Below, piece by piece: positions 8,546 through 16,241 of a DNA stretch of 64,000 nucleotides. This DNA comes from Streptomyces chattanoogensis. Its GTDB lineage: Bacteria; Actinomycetota; Actinomycetes; Streptomycetales; Streptomycetaceae. The stretch lies in assembly GCF_001294335.1 (NCBI RefSeq), contig NZ_LGKG01000172.1, positions 6,360 to 70,359 of the forward strand. Reading direction: 5' to 3'. The notes under the pieces are model-generated. The model was given only the letters and a program-made list of their open reading frames with translations. It ran no database searches and was not told the DNA's origin. A program made the translations under genes and the position numbers. Numbering within the stretch: the first letter of the stretch is position 1; each line of letters starts with the position of its first letter.

Positions 8546-8857
8546 CTACAGCCCGCGCAGATGTGGCCGGGGCTGCGGCGATCCCCGGCCGGCGGGCTGG
8601 TCAGAGGAGCGGTCGGCGGGGCTGCCGGTGGCCTGGTCCGCGGAGGCGGATGGTTCATGGGAGCCGGACGATTCATTCGAGCCGGACGATTCATTGCCAC
8701 CAGAGGGTTCGCCTGCGTGGTCCGTCGGGTCCGCCTCGGACTCTGCTTCGGGTTCGGTGCTGTGTCCTGCGAGGACCGCCATGGCACGCTCCAGCGTCTC
8801 CCCGGTGACCTGCATCCGGATCCTCGCCAGTCGTTCTAACTCTGTGTGGGACACCAC
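8546..8857 (-). CDS. Small hypothetical protein with Ser/Glu/Asn-rich tail
   Basis: 103 residues starting at GTG 8857. The first 30 residues (ELERLARIRMQVTGETLERAMAVLAG) look like a genuine helical segment; the remainder is low complexity, with a repeated NESSGS unit and many Ser, Glu, Pro and Gln. No known domain. It is convergent with the DUF6296-like gene. Coding status rests on the protein-like N-terminus. Confidence 0.45.
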   Translation of the reverse strand: MVSHTELERLARIRMQVTGETLERAMAVLAGHSTEPEAESEADPTDHAGEPSGGNESSGSNESSGSHEPSASADQATGSPADRSSDQPAGRGSPQPRPHLRGL

Positions 8858-8998
8858 GTCAGCGTACCCGCCGTAACTTCAAACCCCGTGCAGCGGCAAG
8901 GATTTGTCACGGCGGTGAGCCGAGGGGACGGGTGGGGGAGAGGGAAGGGGGAAGGGCGCGAGAGCCGATGATCACGAGTATCCGGGCCGGCCGGGCTG

Positions 8999-9700
8999 CT
9001 ACGGGGCGTCGTCGGCAAGTGCCTGGCTGACCGCCGCCTCGGCATGCAGCCGGGTGGTCGGAAAGACGGGCACCGGGCTGTCGTCAGCGCTGATCAGCAG
9101 CTCGATCTCGGTGCAGCCGAGCACGATTCCCTCCGCCCCGGCGGCTACGAGGTCCTTGATGATGGCTTGGTACGCCTGGCGGGACTCTTCGCGGACGACC
9201 CCGACGCAGAGCTCCTCGTAGATCACCCGGTGAACGGTGCTGCGCCCGACGGCGTCCGGGACCAGTACCTCCAGCCCTTGGGCCGCGAGTCGGCCACGAT
9301 AGAAATCCTGCTCCATGGTGAAGGCGGTGCCCAGCAGCCCGACGCGTCGCAGACCCCGCCCGAGGACGGCGGCGGCCGTGGTGTCGGCGAGGTGCAGCAG
9401 CGGGACGCTGACCGCGGCGGCCACCTCGTCGGCGACCTTGTGCATGGTGTTGGTGCAGATCAGCAGCATGTCGGCGCCTGCGGCCTCGAGCGCCTTGGCG
9501 GCCTCGGCCAGTACGTCGGCCGCCACGTCCCAGCGTCCTTCGGTCTGCAGCCGTTCGATCTCGGCGAAGTCGACGGAGTACAGCACACAGCGCGCCGAAT
9601 GAAGCCCGCCCAGACGCTCCCGCGTCAGCTCGTTCAGCAGCCGGTAGTACTCCGCCGTCGATTCCCAGCTCATGCCGCCGAGCAACCCGATAGTCCTCAT
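8999..9700 (-). CDS. Aspartate/glutamate racemase family protein
   Basis: 233 residues. Cofactor-independent racemase fold with the two catalytic Cys motifs: MLLICTNTMHKVAD (first Cys) and IVLGCTEIELLI (second Cys), and the N-terminal GLLGGMSWESTAEYYRLLN signature of YgeA-like aspartate racemases. The frame extends upstream but conservation starts at MRTIGLLGGMSW, so ATG 9700 is chosen. It probably makes or interconverts a D-amino acid. It stands alone, next to an IS relic. Confidence 0.9.
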   Translation of the reverse strand: MRTIGLLGGMSWESTAEYYRLLNELTRERLGGLHSARCVLYSVDFAEIERLQTEGRWDVAADVLAEAAKALEAAGADMLLICTNTMHKVADEVAAAVSVPLLHLADTTAAAVLGRGLRRVGLLGTAFTMEQDFYRGRLAAQGLEVLVPDAVGRSTVHRVIYEELCVGVVREESRQAYQAIIKDLVAAGAEGIVLGCTEIELLISADDSPVPVFPTTRLHAEAAVSQALADDAP

Positions 9701-9872
9701 CGCGCCACTTTCGCACACCTGCTCGTCCGGTGCGGCCGGGGCGGCCGGTTGGCTACCTTTCTGGGGTGACTGTCTCGGTCTTGGTGTACGGCTTCGGTAC
9801 GGGTTACGGGGATCCGCCCCAACCTGAATAGTCCTCAACTTCCCTAAGGCGCCCAGGAGTTGCGATCGAGTG

Positions 9873-10040
9873 TCACACCCACATCGCCAGCGATGCGAGG
9901 GTGTCGGCTGTCTGGTAGGACTCAGACTCAGCGGTTCTGTCGTAGCGGGTGACGGCGGAACCGCGCTTCTGGAGCCAGGTCCCGATGGCCTGGGAGCTGT
10001 AGTTGTAGCCCTTGTCGCCGATGACGATGGGGTCTGTTCC
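9873..10040 (-). pseudogene. IS5-type transposase remnant, internally deleted C-terminal part
   Basis: The minus strand reads DPIVIGDKGYNYSSQAIGTW, the last-aspartate region of an IS5-group DDE transposase, and then passes directly into TRYDRTAESE and YQTADTLASLAMWV, which is the very C-terminus of the same family. The intervening segment that normally carries the RRNxVERCFN catalytic glutamate region is missing, so this is an in-frame deletion derivative. Upstream of it (10041-10190) the minus strand holds an unassigned fragment (LHHYPEIAERQVAAAVW). No inverted-repeat ends were found. Confidence 0.7.
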
Positions 10041-10205
10041 GGGACGTCGCCGGCATGGGCACGTTCCGCAGCATGAACCGCCCCGGGTTCGACAGAGCCC
10101 AGACGGCGGCTGCGACCTGGCGTTCTGCGATCTCGGGGTAGTGGTGGAGCGGGTCTGTGACCGACGATGGTCCGGAGATGATGGCCTGGAAGGGAGGCAG
10201 CCAGG

Positions 10206-10880
10206 ATGTCCCGTCCCCGCCGCGATCTGGGCCCCGAGCATCTGGTCAAGGCCGCCCGCGCCGCCGGCGTGACGGACGAGCGCCTGTTGCTTGCCCTGAG
10301 CGCGACCCCGCGCGCGGCCTTCGTACCGGCCTCCAGCCGCGCGTCGGCGTACGCGGACGCGCCGATCCCGATCGGTCATGGCCAGGTGACGACGCAGCCC
10401 TCCCTCATGGCGATGATGGTTGCCGCGCTCGGCCTCACAGGGGACGAGCGCGTGCTGGAGATCGGCAGCGGTCACGGCTTCCAGACCGCGGTGCTGGCCC
10501 GCCTCGCGGCGTCCGTCGTCGCGGTCGAGCGGTGGGCGGACATGGCCGAGCAGGCTCGGGCCAACCTCGCCGGCCAGGGCATCGGGAATGCCGAGATCGT
10601 CGTCGGCGACGGCACCCTGGGCATGGCCGACCGGGCTCCGTTCGACGCGATCGTGATCTCCGCCGCCTTCCCGGAGGTGCCGCCGCCGCTGGCCACACAG
10701 CTGCGGGTGGGCGGTCGCCTGGTGCAGCCGATCGGACCGGGCGGCCAGGAGCGGGTCGAGCTGTACGAGAAAACGGACCAGGGACTCCTGCACCGCCGGA
10801 CCGTCACACTCGCGTACTTCGTCCGCCTCTACGGTCGGTACGGCTATCCCCCGACGGCCCCGTTCGAGGACGCCGGCTGA
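10206..10880 (+). CDS. pcm: Protein-L-isoaspartate O-methyltransferase
   Basis: 224 residues. The enzyme repairs isoaspartyl residues using SAM. The class I methyltransferase glycine loop is VLEIGSGHGFQTAVLA (about residues 81-96), preceded by the family-specific YADAPIPIGHGQVTTQPSLMAMM and followed by VVGDGTLG and FDAIVISAAF, with LVQPIGPG near the end. The ATG at 10206 lies in AGCCAGGATG. It ends one base before the DUF429 gene, so the two are co-transcribed. Confidence 0.93.
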   Translation: MSRPRRDLGPEHLVKAARAAGVTDERLLLALSATPRAAFVPASSRASAYADAPIPIGHGQVTTQPSLMAMMVAALGLTGDERVLEIGSGHGFQTAVLARLAASVVAVERWADMAEQARANLAGQGIGNAEIVVGDGTLGMADRAPFDAIVISAAFPEVPPPLATQLRVGGRLVQPIGPGGQERVELYEKTDQGLLHRRTVTLAYFVRLYGRYGYPPTAPFEDAG

Positions 10881-10881
10881 C

Positions 10882-11571
10882 ATGGTGACCGTCCTCGGCG
10901 TCGACGCGTGCCCGGCCGGATGGCTGGCGGTCGGGCTCCACGACGGCCGCTTCGCGGAGGCACGGGTAGTCACCGCCCTGCGGCCCCTTCTGGCCGAAGC
11001 CGCGGCCGGCAGCGTCGCGGTCGTGGCCGTGGACATGCCGCTGGGGCTGCTCGACGCCGGATGGCGGCGTGCGGACACGGAGGCGGCGGCCCTGCTGGGA
11101 CCGCGGCGGGGCAGCGTCTTCCGGGTGCCGCCGCGCGCGGTGTGGCAGGAGAAGGAGTACGACGACGCGCGACGCCGGTGCCGCGAACTCACCGGGGCCG
11201 GGCTGAGCCGCCAGACCTGGGGGCTCGCGGCCAAACTCCGTGAGGCCAACGCCTGCTTGGCGGAGCCCGGGGGCGACCGGCTCGTCGAAGTACACCCCGA
11301 AGTGTCATTCCGGGCCCTGGCGGGCGGAACAGCGTCGCTTGCCCGCAAGAAAAGCTGGGCCGGGCAGATGGCACGGCGCTCGCTCCTCGCCGCGGCCGGA
11401 ATCGTCCTGCCGGACGACCTGGGGGACGCGGGGCGAACCCCGCCGGACGACGTGCTGGACGCGGCCGCTGCCGCGTGGACGGCCCACCGGATCGCCCGCG
11501 GCTGTGCGCACTCCCTCCCGGATCCACCCGAGCGCGATGCGGGCGGGCGTTCGGTCGCCATCTGGTACTGA
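10882..11571 (+). CDS. DUF429 family protein (predicted RNase H-like nuclease fold)
   Basis: 229 residues. The N-terminal VLGVDACPAGWLAVGL and the block VAVDMPLGLLDAGWRRADTEA are characteristic of DUF429, a family with an RNase H-like fold whose role is unknown; VEVHPEVSFRALAGG and DDVLDAAAAAWTA are the other conserved segments. The start codon is one base after the pcm stop, indicating an operon and probably translational coupling, but this does not by itself show a function. Confidence 0.88.
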   Translation: MVTVLGVDACPAGWLAVGLHDGRFAEARVVTALRPLLAEAAAGSVAVVAVDMPLGLLDAGWRRADTEAAALLGPRRGSVFRVPPRAVWQEKEYDDARRRCRELTGAGLSRQTWGLAAKLREANACLAEPGGDRLVEVHPEVSFRALAGGTASLARKKSWAGQMARRSLLAAAGIVLPDDLGDAGRTPPDDVLDAAAAAWTAHRIARGCAHSLPDPPERDAGGRSVAIWY

Positions 11572-11744
11572 CCTGGGCTTATGTACCGCCGGCTGCGGCC
11601 CGCGAGTGCGATACGAGGGCGCGGGCTGGGGCTGGCGACGGTGGCCGCCGCAGTTCTCGGCAAGCCCGATTTCGTACGCGTCGGCCGACTGATGTCGCAC
11701 CGGTGCTTCGCAGAAGGTCCGTATTCCGTGTGAGGAGGGTGCCG
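11572..11744. other. Intergenic stretch with no recognised gene
   Basis: 173 bases between DUF429 and an NmrA-type fragment. Nothing recognised. Confidence 0.4.
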
Positions 11745-11900
11745 GTGGACGTAGCGGTGCTCTGGGGCACGAACGTCGCCGAGGCCACGCACGCGGCGAG
11801 CGTCGAGCACGTCGTGTTCACCTCTGTCGCCGCGGCGGAGCGGCGTCTTGAGGAGAAGCTGCCGGTGAACCTGGGGGCGGGCCCCGGCAGGCGGGAATAA
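11745..11900 (+). pseudogene. Fragment of an NmrA-type NAD(P)-binding reductase
   Basis: The frame reads GTNVAEATHAASVEHVVFTS followed by VAAAERRLEEKLPVNLG. The first block matches the conserved helix-strand of NmrA/SDR-type proteins (GxNVxxAAxxAGVEHxVFTS). Neither the dinucleotide-binding N-terminus nor the C-terminal domain is present. It lies 29 bases upstream of an intact NmrA-type gene of the same strand but is not simply part of it, because that gene has its own equivalent segment. Confidence 0.6.
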
Positions 11901-11928
11901 TCCGAGTCCGGCTGAGGCTGAGCTGATC

Positions 11929-12774
11929 ATGAGTGAGATTCTTGTGATCGGCGCAACCGGCAATGTCGGGCGAGAGGTTGTCGTTCAGCTCTTGGCCACG
12001 GGCGCCGCTGTGCGGGCGATGGTGCGTGATCCCGAATCGGCCAGGCTCCCGGAGGGAGTCAAGGCCGCAGGCGGGGACCTGTCCCTGCCCGACACGCTGG
12101 AGGGGGCGTTGAGAGGGAGCGACACAGTGTTCCTGATCTGGCCTTTTCTTACGGCCGAAGGGGCCCCGGCCGTGCTGGAGGCGATTGCGCGGCATGCCCG
12201 CCGCGTTGTCTATCTCTCGTCGTCGGGTGTGAACGGGGATGCCGAACGGCAGACCGATCCGATCAACCAGCTCCACGCCGATATGGAGCGCCTGATAGAA
12301 GATTCCGGTTTGGAGTGGACCGTCCTGCGCTCGAACACCATCGCCTCCAACGCACGAGGGTGGGCCGAGCAGATCCGCACTACGCGTGTCGTTCGCGGTC
12401 CCGACATCGCCGCCACGGCGGTGATCCACGAGCGCGATATCGCGGCTGTGGCGGTGCATGCACTGACCGATGACGGGCATGCGGGCGCGATACACGTCCT
12501 GACTGGCCCGCAGGTACTGAGCAGAGCCGAGCAGGTACACAGCATCGGGGAAGCCATCGGCCACCGGACACGCTTCGAGAAGGTCTCCGTACAGGTCGCA
12601 CGAGAGCAGATGCTCGCCGACGGTCGGCCAGCCGCACTCGTCGAAGCCTTGCTGGCCAGTGCGGAAACGCGGCCCGAGTCGACCTTGATCACCTCCACGG
12701 TGGAAGAGATCACCGGACTTCCGGCGCGCACGTTCCGCTCGTGGGCGGAAGAGCACGCGGACGATTTCCGCTAG
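11929..12774 (+). CDS. NmrA family NAD(P)-binding protein
   Basis: 281 residues. N-terminal Rossmann motif EILVIGATGNVGREVVVQLL (GxxGxxG), VRAMVRDPES as the typical NADP-discriminating segment, then VVYLSSSGV and DMERLIEDSGLEWTVLRSN, all as in the atypical SDR/NmrA group. Such proteins are quinone or NADPH-linked reductases or redox sensors. The ATG at 11929 follows CTGAGCTGATC without a strong ribosome site. It is followed by a transposase relic. Confidence 0.88.
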   Translation: MSEILVIGATGNVGREVVVQLLATGAAVRAMVRDPESARLPEGVKAAGGDLSLPDTLEGALRGSDTVFLIWPFLTAEGAPAVLEAIARHARRVVYLSSSGVNGDAERQTDPINQLHADMERLIEDSGLEWTVLRSNTIASNARGWAEQIRTTRVVRGPDIAATAVIHERDIAAVAVHALTDDGHAGAIHVLTGPQVLSRAEQVHSIGEAIGHRTRFEKVSVQVAREQMLADGRPAALVEALLASAETRPESTLITSTVEEITGLPARTFRSWAEEHADDFR

Positions 12775-12817
12775 GTTCGCCGTTCAGGGGCCCGGCTCGG
12801 CTCGGACTGCCCCTCGA

Positions 12818-13381
12818 GTGGGTCACTCACCTGGGCATTCGCCGAAGACGCTGGTTGGCCTTGCGCTCGCGTCGGAGCATCGCCGTGGCCACGAAGTCCT
12901 GTACGGCGGTCTTAACCAAGGCGGAATCGATATTGGCCGGCTGTGCCGGGCCGTGGCAGAACTGCCCTTGACCTGGGCGGCTGACGGCCTGGAGGCCGGT
13001 CGCACCTCATGGACTGTGCAGTACCTGGATGCCATCCGCCTGTGAGCCCTGCGTCGATCTCGCCGCCACTGCCACTGCCACTGCCACCGTCACCGCCCAG
13101 ATCGGCGAGGACGTCGAGCGACTCGTCGCCGTCCGGCCAGTGTCAGCACGGTGCGGTGCTCCCGAGATCCTGGTGGTAGTGGACTCGGGATGCAGCGCAC
13201 CCCGCACCGCCTACTTCCTGGCGGACTTGCCGGTGCAGATCCTGGGCGGGCTCCGTTCAGGCCGGGTGTGCGACGGCCGACACCGGCGCGGGTCTACGAC
13301 CCCAAGGGCGGCCGACTGCCCGAGCACGGCGGCGAGTTCATCTTCGGAGACCTCGTCATCTGGGCGCCGAACAAGCGGTGA
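12818..13381 (+). pseudogene. Transposase remnant with several frameshifts (NF041680-like)
   Basis: Three pieces in order make one degraded protein: frame 2 gives ASEHRRGHEVLYGGLNQGGI then LCRAVAELPLTWAADG directly joined to LEAGRTSWTVQYLDAIRL; frame 3 gives DLAATATATATVTAQIGEDV, ERLVAVRPV and EILVVVDSG, then YFLADLPVQILGGLRSGRV; frame 2 again gives RPTPARVYDPKGGRLPEHGG and EFIFGDLVIWA. This order matches a common Streptomyces transposase type (NF041680 as I recall) with a DDE-like D in ILVVVDSG. An internal segment and the C-terminus are gone. Confidence 0.7.
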
Positions 13382-13403
13382 CGTGGGGTGTGACGGGCGG
13401 GGC

Positions 13404-14195
13404 TCAGGCCGTGGCGTGGGCGGCGGACGCCATCCGGGCGAGTGCGGCGCGCAGTGCGGCGTTGAACTCGTCGGGGCGCTCCTGGTGTGGCATGTGGCCG
13501 GAGCCGGCGATGACCCCGACCTCGGCACCGGGGGTGAGCGCGGCGCAGGCCCGGGGCACCTCCAGCGGAATCGGGGTGCTGAGCTCGCCGTGCAGGTAGT
13601 GGATCGGCACCTGCAGACCGGGCAGGTCCGGTCGTGGGTCATAGTCGCCGGCGGTGGCGAAGTGCTGGTCGATGTGGACGCCGGAATCCAGGATCTGCCG
13701 GACCGTCCAGTCGATCAGCGCGGGCGCGGTACCCGGCGCGTACCACTGCGGCACCCACTCGGCGACCGTTCCGGCCCGGTCGCGGCGCAGGCCGTCGGCA
13801 AGCTCCGCCAACGGCATCCCCTGCGACGGCCAGTACGCCGTTCCGTCCACCGCAACCACACCCCCGACCGACTCCGGGTGCCGCAGCCCCAGTTCGGTGG
13901 CGAACGTCGCGCCGATCGACGAGCCGACAACCACCGGCCGGTCCAGCCGCAGCGCACCGATCAACGCCATCATGTCGCCCACCACCCCGTCGGCCGTGTT
14001 GCCCCTGACGGGACGGGCCGACCGGCCGCAGCCCCGCCAGTCGACGGTGACCACCCGGTGGTCGCCGGTGAACTCGGGCAGCTGCGCGCCCCAGACCTGG
14101 CCGCTGGTCCCCCAGCCATGCAGGAACAGCAGAGCGGGCCCGGCCCCCTCGTCCTCGTAGTAGAGCGTGGTGTCGTTGACGTCCAGGTAGGGCAT
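13404..14195 (-). CDS. Alpha/beta hydrolase
   Basis: 263 residues from ATG 14195, chosen because GGGGAAGGA precedes it and homology begins at MPYLDVNDTTLYYED; the longer frame to 14300 is unlikely. Alpha/beta hydrolase fold: oxyanion segment LFLHGWGTSGQVW, nucleophile elbow VVGSSIGATFA (GxSxG), acid region near IHYLHGELSTPIP and catalytic His in AGSGHMPHQERPDEFN. Substrate is unknown; close relatives include 3-oxoadipate enol-lactonase-like enzymes and esterases. Confidence 0.9.
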   Translation of the reverse strand: MPYLDVNDTTLYYEDEGAGPALLFLHGWGTSGQVWGAQLPEFTGDHRVVTVDWRGCGRSARPVRGNTADGVVGDMMALIGALRLDRPVVVGSSIGATFATELGLRHPESVGGVVAVDGTAYWPSQGMPLAELADGLRRDRAGTVAEWVPQWYAPGTAPALIDWTVRQILDSGVHIDQHFATAGDYDPRPDLPGLQVPIHYLHGELSTPIPLEVPRACAALTPGAEVGVIAGSGHMPHQERPDEFNAALRAALARMASAAHATA

Positions 14196-14666
14196 GACGG
14201 ATTCCTTCCCCTCGTGGGCCGCTGCGGGCCTCGCGGTTGGCTGATGTCCCCACCCCATCGCGATGACGCCCGCCGACCAATGAGCGATCCGCGTCTGCAC
14301 TGATCGCGAATCGTGATCGATGAGGGCACGGGAACCGCGGCCATGAGGATCGGTCCGTCAGTTGCCTCGGTGCTACCGATCGCCGAAACCTCACCCACAA
14401 CTGATGTGGCGTCAGTCCCTCGGCCAGGCGCGGCACGAGCTGTCCACCAACCGGCTCTCGCCATAAGGATCAACCGCCATGTTTGTTCCTTGAGGTCCTG
14501 GTCCTGACCTCGAGCGGTGCCCGAACGGATCGCGGAGAAGCGCCGCACATGGCGGGGGACCCAGGTTGTTGTCCGCGCGTCGCGTCACATTCCCGGTGGC
14601 TGTGCCGTCTTACTGCTGAGACGCCGTCCAGCACGCGGCGAAGGCACAGAGCAGAGGAGAGACCGC
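14196..14666. other. Divergent intergenic region
   Basis: 471 bases between the alpha/beta hydrolase and the SnoaL-like gene. It contains an imperfect palindrome GATCGCGAATCGTGATC at about 14304-14320 that could be an operator. No gene recognised; open frames here lack protein-like composition. Confidence 0.4.
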
Positions 14667-15101
14667 ATGTCGGCAGCCGGGGCAACAAGCAACACAGCGA
14701 CGCTCAACCGCTTCCACGCCGCCGTGAACAGCGGCGACCCGGAAATCATCTCGAAGGCCATCGACGAGTTCGTTGCGCCGGACATGGTCTTCCACGCGCC
14801 GGTACCGATGGGCGCGACGGGGGCGGAAGCCCTGAAGCGGGTGTGGGAGGGACTCCTGCGCGCGTTCCCCGACATCCACGTTGCCGTCGAGGAGACGATC
14901 ACGGAGGGCGACAAGGTCGTCTCCAGGAACACGGTGACCGGTACCCATCGGGGCGAGTACCAGGGACTGCCGCCCACCGGGAAGACCGTCACTTACAGCG
15001 AGATCTTCATCTTCCGCTTCGTCGACGGAAGGATTGCCGAGATCCGGGGCGTCGTCGACGTCCTCGCGCAGCTGCGCCAGCTCGGTGCCCTCCCGTCTTG
15101 A
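14667..15101 (+). CDS. SnoaL-like ester cyclase family protein
   Basis: 144 residues. ATG 14667 has GAGGAGAGACC just upstream. SnoaL/NTF2-like fold: LNRFHAAVNSGDPEIISKAI at the N-terminus, FVAPDMVFHAP, then the predicted-ester-cyclase pattern GLLRAFPDIHVAVEETITEGDKVVSRNTVTGTHRGEY, with LPPTGKTV and FRFVDGRIAEIRGVVD. Family members include polyketide ring cyclases, but most such stand-alone proteins have no known substrate and no polyketide genes are nearby. Confidence 0.88.
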   Translation: MSAAGATSNTATLNRFHAAVNSGDPEIISKAIDEFVAPDMVFHAPVPMGATGAEALKRVWEGLLRAFPDIHVAVEETITEGDKVVSRNTVTGTHRGEYQGLPPTGKTVTYSEIFIFRFVDGRIAEIRGVVDVLAQLRQLGALPS

Positions 15102-15416
15102 CGAGGCCACGGGCCCGGGGCCGCCGTCGGCGGCTCCCGGCGGTGTGACTGCTGCCGTGGTCCGGCGGTCTGATCTGACGCGTTGCGGTCGCACTCGGCC
15201 GCTTGAGCGGGGGCGGGTCCGTCGGGATAACTTGGGATTGCTGAACCAGATCAGGGGATTTCGGAGTTCAGTCCGGCCCAAGTACGGAATTCGGGTGAAA
15301 TTCGGTCATCTGTATCCGCGGCGAAGATCGATGTGCGAGAGGGAATAAAGAAATCGGTATGAAATCGCAGGTTTGAAAGAGGTTTCGCGTACTCGCCCGG
15401 GGCAAGTAGGGCAGTC
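15102..15416. other. Intergenic region
   Basis: 315 bases, becoming AT-richer toward 15230-15400, which fits a promoter region for the following membrane protein. No gene seen. Confidence 0.4.
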
Positions 15417-15791
15417 ATGAACGGTCCCCATGAGTCCATGCCCGTAAACGACACCTACAACACCTACGATCCCTATGACCAGAATCGGGGCACCCGGGCG
15501 CGTGGCCGGGACGGCTCCGGGGTAAACCGGACGGCCTTGGTCATCCACACGATCGCGGACATTGCGGCGGCTTTTCTCGGTCTGTGGATCCTGCTGTACC
15601 TGCTGGAGGCCAACCAGGGAAATGTCTTCGTCGGCTTTGTGCACGGTATGGCCGACTGGCTCGCCGGATGGTCGCAGGACATTTTCACCATGGACGTCGA
15701 CGGTCTGCGGGTTTTGCTCAATTACGGCCTGCCCGCAGTGATTTACCTTCTGCTCGGCCATGGGATCGCTGCGCGAGTGCGCCGCCTCTGA
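15417..15791 (+). CDS. Small integral membrane protein
   Basis: 124 residues. A polar Tyr/Asn/Asp-rich N-terminus (NDTYNTYDPYDQNRG) precedes two hydrophobic segments, about residues 41-64 (ALVIHTIADIAAAFLGLWIL) and 100-118 (VLLNYGLPAVIYLLLGHGIA). No known domain recognised; similar small proteins are common in Streptomyces. An internal ATG at the eighth codon is an alternative start. The gene is monocistronic as far as can be seen. Confidence 0.7.
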   Translation: MNGPHESMPVNDTYNTYDPYDQNRGTRARGRDGSGVNRTALVIHTIADIAAAFLGLWILLYLLEANQGNVFVGFVHGMADWLAGWSQDIFTMDVDGLRVLLNYGLPAVIYLLLGHGIAARVRRL

Positions 15792-16241
15792 CCGAAATCA
15801 GGTGCATCGTGTTATCCAGGTCGGTGAGGTCCGTGATCAGTTCCTGTGAGAGTCGCGGGCCTCACGACGCCGCGGCGGCGCGGTGAAGATCGCCGTGAGG
15901 GCGCCGAGCGCTGGTCAGCGGCGTGGACCCCGCGCCGCGGGGGATCAGCCCGATTGAGGTGATCATGCGCGGCGAGATCGTCTGTGGTCGCCCGTCCGGC
16001 AGCTGGCAGACGTGCAGGTCCTGCAGGACCTGCAGGACCCCCTGGCGTTCAGCGGCCTGTACGGGATCCGGTCGAGGATCGAGATCGCCCCAATTGATCA
16101 CCGCTCGGCTCGGACTGCAGGGCTGGGGCTCGCAGGAGGGTCCGGGACATTCGCGAGGCCGGCGGACCGGCGGACGCTCTGGCGGGACTGTTCCGCACCG
16201 CGGGACTGCTCCAGCTTCCGGTCCGGGCGCAGTGCGGCCCA
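15792..16241. other. Intergenic region with a perfect palindrome
   Basis: 450 bases without a recognised gene. A minus-strand stretch around 15900-16080 has some protein-like character (VLQDLHVCQLPDGRPQTISP) but no domain I can name; it may be a decayed gene. The palindrome at 16013-16034 is listed separately. Confidence 0.4.
16013..16034. repeat. 22-bp perfect palindrome
   Basis: TGCAGGTCCTG immediately followed by CAGGACCTGCA, its exact reverse complement, with no spacer. A partial further copy (GCAGGACC) follows. It lies 208 bases upstream of the phosphatase start and could be an operator or a cruciform/hairpin. Confidence 0.7.

Noticed and set aside
10041..10190. Minus-strand fragment LHHYPEIAERQVAAAVWALS
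   Set aside because: Looks like part of a protein but I could not assign it to any transposase or other family, so it is not listed as a gene.
9873..11963. Very long minus-strand frame opposite pcm and DUF429
   Set aside because: Arg/Pro/Ser-rich composition typical of antisense frames; only the last 55 codons (IS relic) are meaningful.
13029..14303. Long plus-strand frame of over 400 codons antisense to the alpha/beta hydrolase
   Set aside because: Only its first 80 codons belong to a transposase relic; the rest mirrors the hydrolase gene in high-GC DNA.
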